Assembly (NCBI GenBank): GCA_964424565.1
Contig: CAYRIZ010000064.1
Span: 1 to 11,147 of the forward strand
Origin: Avisuccinivibrio sp964424565
GTDB lineage: Bacteria > Pseudomonadota > Gammaproteobacteria > Enterobacterales > Succinivibrionaceae
Direction of reading: 5' to 3'
Length of the DNA: 11,147 nucleotides
A program made the translations under genes and the position numbers. The notes beneath the pieces were generated by a model that was given only the letters and a program-made list of their open reading frames with translations, was not told where the DNA came from and ran no database searches. Below, piece by piece: positions 6,649 through 11,147 of this stretch. Each line of letters starts with the position of its first letter. Within the stretch, counting starts at the first letter, position 1.

Positions 6649-6681
6649 AAGGCGGACTTTAGGCAGTCTGCCTTATTTTTT
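6649..6681 (+). terminator. strong intrinsic terminator of the sugar-acid operon
   Basis: A 10-bp stem, AAGGCGGACT/AGTCTGCCTT (6649-6658 with 6665-6674), with one G-U pair and a 6-nt loop. It is followed on the plus strand by A and six Ts (6676-6681). It lies 48 bp after the permease stop and just before the end of the convergent DeoR gene. On the minus strand it lacks a good T-run, so it mainly serves the plus-strand operon. Confidence 0.88.
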
Positions 6682-6696
6682 GCAGTTTGAGGGCGG

Positions 6697-7455
6697 TCAC
6701 ACCAAAACCAGCCTGGTGTGCTCCAGGGAGGAGATTTCGGCACAGTACTTCTTGTCCAGAGCCTTGTCTGTAATCACCGTGTCGAAAATCTCCAGCGGGC
6801 AGACCTTAAAGGTGCTGGACAGCCCGTATTTGCTGCTGTCGGCCGTCAATATTTTTTTGGCGCGGATCTGGGACAGAGCCTGTTTGACCCGGCTTTTTTC
6901 GTAGGTGGGAGCGGTAAGACCGGTGTCGAGCATAAAGGAATTGCAGGCCATAAAGACCAGGCTGGGGCAGAATTTCTGCAGCTGCTCAATGCAGTCATCG
7001 CCTATGCAGGACTGACTCTTGTTGTCCACCGGACCGCCGGTGACAAAGACCCGGCAGCGGCCCATGGTGGTCAGAAAGAGCCCTATATGCAGATCGGGAG
7101 TAATCACCGTTAAATTTTCCGCCTGCAGATTTTTGGCAATCTCCAAAGTGGTGGTGCCAGCATCGAGCACTATGGAATCCCCGTTTTTGACCAGGGAGGC
7201 GGCTTTGATGCCTATGCGGCTTTTCTCCTCGTGATGCTGTGAGATCTTCTCCGAGGTACTGGGCTGCTGCTGTACAAAGCGGTTTAAGGATACGCTGCCG
7301 TGCACCCGGTAAATCAGTCCGGCCTTGTCCAGGCGCACCAAATCCCGGCGGATGGTGGCCGTGGACACCGCGGTCAGGGCGGACAGCTCCTCCACCGTGA
7401 CCAGATTATGCAGCTTTAAGTAGTCGAGAATTTGTTTCTGCCTTGCTTCTATCAT
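6697..7455 (-). CDS. DeoR-family transcriptional regulator
   Basis: A 252-residue repressor-type regulator, typically binding DNA until a phosphorylated sugar intermediate releases it. The N-terminal winged helix-turn-helix spans about 5-57 and includes the DeoR signature around VSTATIRRDLVRLDKAGL (30-47). The C-terminal effector domain (about 75-230) shows the phosphate-loop signature DAGTTTLEIAKNL (98-110), VTGG (138-141), DTGLTAPTYEKSRVKQA (177-193) and LTADSSKYG (203-211). The start at 7455 has GAGGA 5 bases upstream. It begins 20 bp after the nitroreductase stop, so it is probably cotranscribed with prmB-aroC-nfsA, yet it lies convergent with and adjacent to the sugar-acid operon. That makes it the likely local regulator, with the dyads at 2734-2750 and 2752-2764 as candidate operators and a phosphorylated C4 acid or triose phosphate as a plausible effector. 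Target and effector are inference. Confidence 0.92.
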   Translation of the reverse strand: MIEARQKQILDYLKLHNLVTVEELSALTAVSTATIRRDLVRLDKAGLIYRVHGSVSLNRFVQQQPSTSEKISQHHEEKSRIGIKAASLVKNGDSIVLDAGTTTLEIAKNLQAENLTVITPDLHIGLFLTTMGRCRVFVTGGPVDNKSQSCIGDDCIEQLQKFCPSLVFMACNSFMLDTGLTAPTYEKSRVKQALSQIRAKKILTADSSKYGLSSTFKVCPLEIFDTVITDKALDKKYCAEISSLEHTRLVLV

Positions 7456-7475
7456 TGCTTCCTCGCTTCTGCGGG

Positions 7476-8207
7476 TCAGGCAAACTCAAAGCCCTGTTCC
7501 CGGTAGAACTGCAGCAGCTGCGCCTGCGTGTCTCCCCGGGAGAGCATGGCAGCACAGGCTTCAGCCCAGGTCTTGTCTTCCTGATTGTAGGCCCGGCTGC
7601 GGCAGTAGTCGCGGAAGCGCTCATTGTAGGCGGCAAATTCCTCAGCCGTGAATTTGTCGCTCCAGCTGTTGTCCTGAATTACCCAGTCCACAGGCAGGCG
7701 CGGTTTCTGCGCCTCCCGGGCTGTCTCATCCGGCCGGCCCAGCACCAGGCCAATCACCGGGGCCATGCCGCAGGGCAGCTGCAGGATGCGGCAGACTGCA
7801 GCTGTATCCCGCTTGAAGCCGCCTATGACCACCCCGCCCAGCCCCTGGGCCTCGGCTGCAGTCAGGGCATTTTGACAGGCCATGGAGCAGTCATTGACGC
7901 CGTGGAAAAACAAGGAGAAAGGCAGCTTCTCAGGCAGGGCAGCGCAGCGGCGCAGAATGGAGTAATCAAGGCAGAACAGCCAGAACTCCGGAGCCCCGGC
8001 CAGCTGCATGGTACCGCCGGAGACCGCCCCTATCTGCTCCAGCAGACTGCGCTCTGTAATGCGGATCACCCGCACCACCTGATAAAAGCAGGCACTGGAG
8101 GTCTGCATCACCGCTTTTTTGATATTCAGCACCTCTTCATCGCTGAGGGTGCCGGCGGTAAAGCGGCGGATTGACTGATGGGAAAACAAGGTATCAAGAC
8201 AGTCCAT
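7476..8207 (-). CDS. nfsA: NfsA-type oxygen-insensitive NAD(P)H nitroreductase
   Basis: A 243-residue flavin reductase of the nitroreductase superfamily, closest by motif to NfsA/FRP (about 240 residues), using FMN and NADPH to reduce nitroaromatics and quinones in the cytoplasm. HQSIRRF at 10-16 matches the N-terminal FMN-phosphate region, and CQNALTAAEAQGLGGVVIGG (111-130) matches the NfsA core. GLVLGRPDE (153-161) precedes the basic segment AQKPRLP (166-172), corresponding to the NADPH-binding loop region of the family. The frame stays open upstream to 8294, but the start at 8207 has AGGAG 7 bases away and begins where similarity begins. It lies 59 bp after aroC and 20 bp before deoR on the same strand with no terminator visible, so operon membership is likely. 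The physiological substrate is unknown. Confidence 0.87.
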   Translation of the reverse strand: MDCLDTLFSHQSIRRFTAGTLSDEEVLNIKKAVMQTSSACFYQVVRVIRITERSLLEQIGAVSGGTMQLAGAPEFWLFCLDYSILRRCAALPEKLPFSLFFHGVNDCSMACQNALTAAEAQGLGGVVIGGFKRDTAAVCRILQLPCGMAPVIGLVLGRPDETAREAQKPRLPVDWVIQDNSWSDKFTAEEFAAYNERFRDYCRSRAYNQEDKTWAEACAAMLSRGDTQAQLLQFYREQGFEFA

Positions 8208-8266
8208 GATGTAACTCCTCTTTCTGCTTTTTATGCTTAACCTGAGATCGCGCCTTACCTGCCGCC

Positions 8267-9343
8267 TCACTGCTCCGGGTAGGTAAAGGAGCACTGCGCC
8301 TGCTGCGCCATGGCTGCATCCAGCAGCGTCAGGGCCAGCATGGCCTCGGCTATAGGCACAGCCCTGATGCCTACACAGGGATCATGCCTGCCGCGGGTGA
8401 CTACGGAAATCTCCTCCCCAAAGCGGTTTAAGCTGCGCCCCGGGGTCATGATGCTGGAGGTGGGCTTAAGCGCCAGGCGGACGCGGATCTCCTGCCCCGT
8501 GCTGATGCCGCCCAATATGCCGCCGGCATGATTGGACAAAAAGCCTTCCTTGGTCATTTCATCGCGGGCCTGCGTCCCGCGCATGGCGGCCAGGGCAAAA
8601 CCGTCGCCTATTTCCACGCCCTTGACGGCATTGATGGACATCATGGCATGGGCGATTTCGGCATTGAGGCGCTCAAATACCGGGCCGCCCCAGCCGGCAG
8701 GCACATGCTGTGCCCGCACTTCCACTACGGCGCCGCAGCTGTCCTGCTCCTGCCGCAGCTGATCTATATAGGCGCCGAGCTGCTCGCACATGGACGGATC
8801 GGCAAAATTAAAGGGATTTTCCAAAGCCGCCTGCGGGTCAAAGCGATCGGTGTGCAGCTCGCCTATGGCCGTGGTGCAGCCCTGCACCGTCACCCCGAAG
8901 AAGTAATGCAGCACCTGCTTGGCTATGGCACCGGCGGCCACGCGCATGGCCGTTTCCCGAGCGGAAGACCGGCCGCCGCCGCGATAGTCGCGGATGCCGT
9001 ACTTCTGATCATAGGTAAAGTCGGCATGCCCGGGACGGTAGGCGTCCTTGATGGCTGAATAATCAGCCGAGCGCTGTGAGGTATTCTCTATGAGCAGGCC
9101 TATGGGCGTGCCGGTGGTCAGGCCCTCAAACACTCCGGAGATAATACGGATCTGATCGGGCTCATTGCGCGGGGTGCCGTAACGGGTGGAGCCGGGACGG
9201 CGGCGATCCAAATCGCGCTGCAGCATGCTCTCATCAAGAGGTACCCGCGGCGGACAGCCGTCCACTATGGCGCCCAGCGCCGGACCGTGGCTCTCTCCGC
9301 AGGTGGTAACGGTAAAAATACGCCCGAAAGTATTAGCTGCCAT
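8267..9343 (-). CDS. aroC: chorismate synthase
   Basis: A 358-residue chorismate synthase, last step of the shikimate pathway, converting 5-enolpyruvylshikimate-3-phosphate to chorismate with reduced FMN. Marks are FGRIFTVTTCGESHG (6-20), the RRRPG..RYGTPRNE stretch (48-61), YRPGHADFTYDQKYGIRDYR (102-121, conserved), GGGRSSARET (122-131) and the C-terminal HDPCVGIRAVPIAEAM. Length is normal. Of several in-frame starts I chose ATG 9343 because GGAGG lies 6 bases upstream and the family N terminus starts there; the ATG at 9349 would overlap the ribosome site. The first 11 bp overlap the end of prmB, implying translational coupling. The prmB-aroC order is conserved in enteric relatives. Confidence 0.97.
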   Translation of the reverse strand: MAANTFGRIFTVTTCGESHGPALGAIVDGCPPRVPLDESMLQRDLDRRRPGSTRYGTPRNEPDQIRIISGVFEGLTTGTPIGLLIENTSQRSADYSAIKDAYRPGHADFTYDQKYGIRDYRGGGRSSARETAMRVAAGAIAKQVLHYFFGVTVQGCTTAIGELHTDRFDPQAALENPFNFADPSMCEQLGAYIDQLRQEQDSCGAVVEVRAQHVPAGWGGPVFERLNAEIAHAMMSINAVKGVEIGDGFALAAMRGTQARDEMTKEGFLSNHAGGILGGISTGQEIRVRLALKPTSSIMTPGRSLNRFGEEISVVTRGRHDPCVGIRAVPIAEAMLALTLLDAAMAQQAQCSFTYPEQ

Positions 9344-10340
9344 AAACATCCTCCCCCGCTGCGGCCGCGGCAAACAGTTCCTGACAGGCCTTGAGCTGCT
9401 CGGCGCCGAGCAGAAATACTCCTGTACCGCCGCGTTTTAAATCCACGAAATGAAAGGGCACCTGCGGGAATTCATCGCACAGGGCATCGGCTGAATTGCC
9501 CACTTCCATTACCAGTACGCCGTTTTCGGTCAAAAAGTCCGAAGCCTGGGCCAAAATGCGCTTGGCGCAGTCCAGACCGTCCGGACCGGATCCCAGGGCC
9601 AGGGCCGGTTCGGCCCGGTATTCCTCAGGCATTTCGGCCAAATCGCGGGCATCCACATAAGGAGGATTGGCTACTATGAGATCGTATTTATCCCCCCGGG
9701 GCAGCGCGGAGAAGAGATCGCTGAGGATAGGAGTGACCTGATTTTCCAGACCGTAGCCGGCAATATTGATAGATGCCACTTCCAAAGCCTCAGGCGAAAT
9801 GTCCACGGCATCGACCTCGGTGTCTTCATCAAAGTGCAGCGCTATGGCTATGGCTATGCAGCCGGATCCTGTGCACATGTCCAGCACCCGGCCGGGATTG
9901 CGGTCCAGGTACGGGCTGAAGCCCTGCTCGATTAATTCAGCTATGGGCGAGCGCGGGATGATCACCCGATCGTCCACATAAAATTCATGACCGCAGAAGA
10001 AGGCGCGGTGGGTCAGATAAGGCACCGGCAGGCGTCTGAAGATGCGTAAATTGACGATGCGGGCTATGAGCTCACGCTCTTTTAAGGTCAGACGGGAGGA
10101 CAGTGTGCTGTCATCGCAGGGAGGCTGCAGATGCATCACTGCCTGCACTATTTCCAGGGCCTCATCCCAGTAATTGTCCGTACCGTGACCTACGTAGATA
10201 TGATGGGCTGAAAAGCAGGAGACACAGTAGCGCACTACATCCTGCACGGTAAAAAGCTCCCGCGTGACGGCCTGCTCTATTTCTGCGGCAGTAGGCAGAT
10301 TGTCAAGCAGCTTATGGAGAGCATGAAGATCTGGCTGCAT
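9333..10340 (-). CDS. prmB: 50S ribosomal protein L3 glutamine methyltransferase
   Basis: A 335-residue SAM-dependent methyltransferase that modifies a glutamine of ribosomal protein L3. The N-terminal helical substrate-recognition region spans about 1-125. The Rossmann methyltransferase domain follows, with motif I VLDMCTGSGCIAI (152-164), acidic residues in VDAVDISPEAL (176-186) and the catalytic NPPYVDARD (225-233). NPPYVDA with the upstream PVPYLTH and IIPRSPIAELI segments distinguishes PrmB from the release-factor enzyme PrmC. The C terminus carries an alanine-rich tail (about 325-335) that makes it a little longer than E. coli PrmB (310). AAGGAA precedes the ATG. It overlaps aroC by 11 bp. 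A hairpin with TATAAT in its loop sits just upstream. Confidence 0.94.
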   Translation of the reverse strand: MQPDLHALHKLLDNLPTAAEIEQAVTRELFTVQDVVRYCVSCFSAHHIYVGHGTDNYWDEALEIVQAVMHLQPPCDDSTLSSRLTLKERELIARIVNLRIFRRLPVPYLTHRAFFCGHEFYVDDRVIIPRSPIAELIEQGFSPYLDRNPGRVLDMCTGSGCIAIAIALHFDEDTEVDAVDISPEALEVASINIAGYGLENQVTPILSDLFSALPRGDKYDLIVANPPYVDARDLAEMPEEYRAEPALALGSGPDGLDCAKRILAQASDFLTENGVLVMEVGNSADALCDEFPQVPFHFVDLKRGGTGVFLLGAEQLKACQELFAAAAAGEDVYGS

Positions 10341-10358
10341 AAATTTCCTTAATAAACC

Positions 10359-10398
10359 AAAGGCACATTCTGCAATTATACTGCAGCGTGCCTTTTTT
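10359..10398. terminator. interrupted long hairpin between ytfK and prmB, terminator candidate
   Basis: On the plus strand AAAGGCAC (10359-10366) and CTGCA (10370-10374) pair with TGCAG (10382-10386) and GTGCCTTT (10388-10395), with a 3-nt/1-nt internal loop and a 7-nt apical loop. A run of six Ts (10393-10398) follows on the plus strand, where no gene ends. In the direction of ytfK transcription the hairpin is followed by GG TTTATT, a weaker run. It could attenuate readthrough from ytfK into prmB, or act as a barrier to antisense transcription. The loop reads TATAAT on the minus strand, but no -35 lies at the right distance. Confidence 0.5.
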
Positions 10399-10426
10399 GC
10401 AGCAGACAGATCTCAGGGGAGGGATA

Positions 10427-10633
10427 TCAGGCGTAGGCCAGAGGGATGGAATCTATGGAGGAATTGATCTCCCGGCCTATACGGCGGACCTCGGCATCCT
10501 GACCGTCCTCTATGATTACTTTGCCGCCGTCAAAACGGAAAACTCCCACTCCCTGAATAAAGAAGTCTCCCTTAAACCACAGCCTTACATAACGGGCAAT
10601 TTGCAGCGGGGCATATTTTTTGAAAATACGCAT
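10427..10633 (-). CDS. ytfK: YtfK family protein (DUF1107), SpoT regulator homologue
   Basis: A 68-residue protein with exactly the length of E. coli YtfK and clear resemblance along the N-terminal two thirds. The start MRIFKKYAPLQIARYVR matches the recalled E. coli MKIFQRYNPLQVAKYVK nearly residue for residue, followed by a basic F(K/R)G turn and the GVGVFRFDGGKVII strand-turn-strand segment. The C-terminal third is more diverged but keeps the helical R..EIN pattern. In E. coli YtfK interacts with SpoT and favours (p)ppGpp accumulation on phosphate or fatty-acid starvation; that role is transferred here by homology only. AAGGAG lies 8 bases before the ATG. It sits between sixA and prmB on the same strand; in E. 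coli ytfK is elsewhere, so this placement is a lineage difference. Confidence 0.88.
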   Translation of the reverse strand: MRIFKKYAPLQIARYVRLWFKGDFFIQGVGVFRFDGGKVIIEDGQDAEVRRIGREINSSIDSIPLAYA

Positions 10634-10668
10634 GTCTTCTACTCCTTATGTTTTAACTTTTTAAACTC

Positions 10669-10697
10669 ATGATAAGCAGAAGGCAGCAGAAAACCAA
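10669..10697 (-). promoter_or_regulatory. weak sigma70 promoter candidate for ytfK
   Basis: On the minus strand TATCAT (10674-10669; 5 of 6 match to TATAAT) lies 17 bp from TTGGTT (10697-10692; 3 of 6 match to TTGACA). The predicted start is near 10662, a leader of about 28 nt. This fits the 103-bp gap between sixA and ytfK, but the match is modest. Confidence 0.35.
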
Positions 10698-10719
10698 CAG
10701 CGACATGATACAAATTATC

Positions 10720-10735
10720 AATATCAGCTGATATT
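10720..10735. repeat. 16-bp perfect palindrome at the end of sixA
   Basis: AATATCAGCTGATATT is a perfect even palindrome, one base from the sixA stop codon and upstream of ytfK. On the plus strand it runs into TTTT (10734-10738). In the sixA direction it is followed by GATAATTTG, a poor terminator tail. It could be a short hairpin or an operator for ytfK; nothing in the window decides between them. Confidence 0.4.
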
Positions 10736-10736
10736 T

Positions 10737-11147
10737 TTACATCCTGCAGGACAGATCAAAGGAATCATCTCCCCGCGGGGTCACAAATGAATTAATCCGC
10801 CAGCGACCCTCCTTTTCCTCCACAATTAATGCGGCTGCAGTCACAAAACAGGGGATTTCCGCCCCCGGGCACAGCTCCTGCGCCATGCGATAGACCAGAG
10901 GAATATGCGAAACAAGCAGGATTTCATCAGCGTTGCTGCCGCAGTATATGGCCTCCTCCAGGGCAGCCTGCGGATCGCCTGCCGGGGTCAATTCCCGCAG
11001 CTGCTGCAGCGGCGGCAGAGGCGAGCCCAGGCGGCTGAGCACGGCCTCGGCAGTCTGCAGAGCCCGGGTTTTTGGCGAGGAATATATTTTAGTAACCTAA
11101 AATCCGGGCTGTTTGTAGTGTAACCACTGAACAGCCTGGACGCAATG
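10737..11147 (-). pseudogene. sixA: SixA-type phosphohistidine phosphatase, 5'-truncated by window, in-frame TAG
   Basis: The C-terminal 136 codons of a SixA-like histidine phosphatase; E. coli SixA has 161 residues and dephosphorylates histidine-phosphotransfer proteins such as ArcB and the nitrogen PTS. Visible marks are SSPKTRALQTAE (the arginine motif after the missing RHG), ELTPAGD, LLVSHIPLV with the second catalytic-region histidine, and ELCPG. The catalytic RHG lies beyond the right edge. The frame is interrupted by a TAG at 11099-11097. Upstream of it the same frame reads HCVQAVQWLHYK, which lines up with the family's WL helix, and downstream VTKIYSSPKTRA continues at once, so similarity runs across the stop. 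Without readthrough, the only downstream start is GTG 11042, giving 101 residues lacking both active-site motifs RHG and SSPxxRA. A CAG-to-TAG change, a sequencing error, or suppression would explain it. The family call is firm; the status is uncertain. Confidence 0.75.

Noticed and set aside
8528..9058. 176-codon open frame on the plus strand
   Set aside because: It is antisense to the well-conserved chorismate synthase and has no family resemblance.
11097..11099. Genome-wide reassignment of TAG as a sense codon
   Set aside because: A single in-frame TAG and absence of TAG stops in about eleven genes are compatible with chance and a point mutation. No suppressor tRNA is visible in the window.

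Overview
The window looks like chromosome from a gammaproteobacterium of roughly 55-60% GC. The pointers are a YtfK/DUF1107 small protein, a family I know only from this class, and an aroC-prmB pair with a sixA-type gene nearby, an association also seen in enteric relatives. The oxygen-sensitive class I fumarase, the four-carbon sugar-acid cluster and the heavy use of ATA isoleucine codons would suit an anaerobic gut or rumen lineage such as Succinivibrionaceae. That family-level guess is inference only. I see no mobile element, CRISPR array, rRNA or tRNA.

Left part, minus strand (about 1-2300): a small thioredoxin-fold protein with a CPYC active site lies downstream of a single-chain class I [4Fe-4S] fumarate hydratase. 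The two are separated by a hairpin terminator. A 628-bp intergenic region separates the fumarase from the divergent next block. Its right end is a compact control region for the plus-strand genes: a near-consensus CRP site centred about 61.5 bp upstream of the predicted start site, two perfect dyads over the -35 element and the spacer, and a TATAAT -10.

Middle, plus strand (2813-6681): a DUF1537 four-carbon sugar-acid kinase, a PdxA2-type 4-phosphate dehydrogenase and a GntP-family permease form a tight three-gene operon ending at a strong terminator. By analogy with characterised clusters, the permease imports a four-carbon aldonate (D-threonate or D-erythronate), the kinase phosphorylates it at C4, and PdxA2 oxidises it at C3. 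Decarboxylation then gives dihydroxyacetone phosphate. A DeoR-family repressor gene lies convergently just beyond the terminator and is the obvious candidate regulator.

Right part, minus strand (6697-11147): reading in the direction of transcription, the order is sixA (entering from the right edge), ytfK, prmB, aroC, nfsA-type nitroreductase, deoR. prmB and aroC overlap by 11 bp, and nfsA and deoR follow at 59 and 20 bp, so the sugar-acid regulator appears to be expressed as the tail of a housekeeping operon. The sixA-type frame carries an in-frame TAG with clear SixA similarity on both sides. It is therefore a nonsense-interrupted gene, a sequencing error, or a readthrough case.

The points most worth a second look are the interrupted sixA, the layered dtn promoter, the altered N-terminal motif of the kinase, the DeoR gene riding on prmB-aroC-nfsA, and a marked preference for ATA before codons starting with G. 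I found nothing that clearly amounts to an undescribed multi-gene system.
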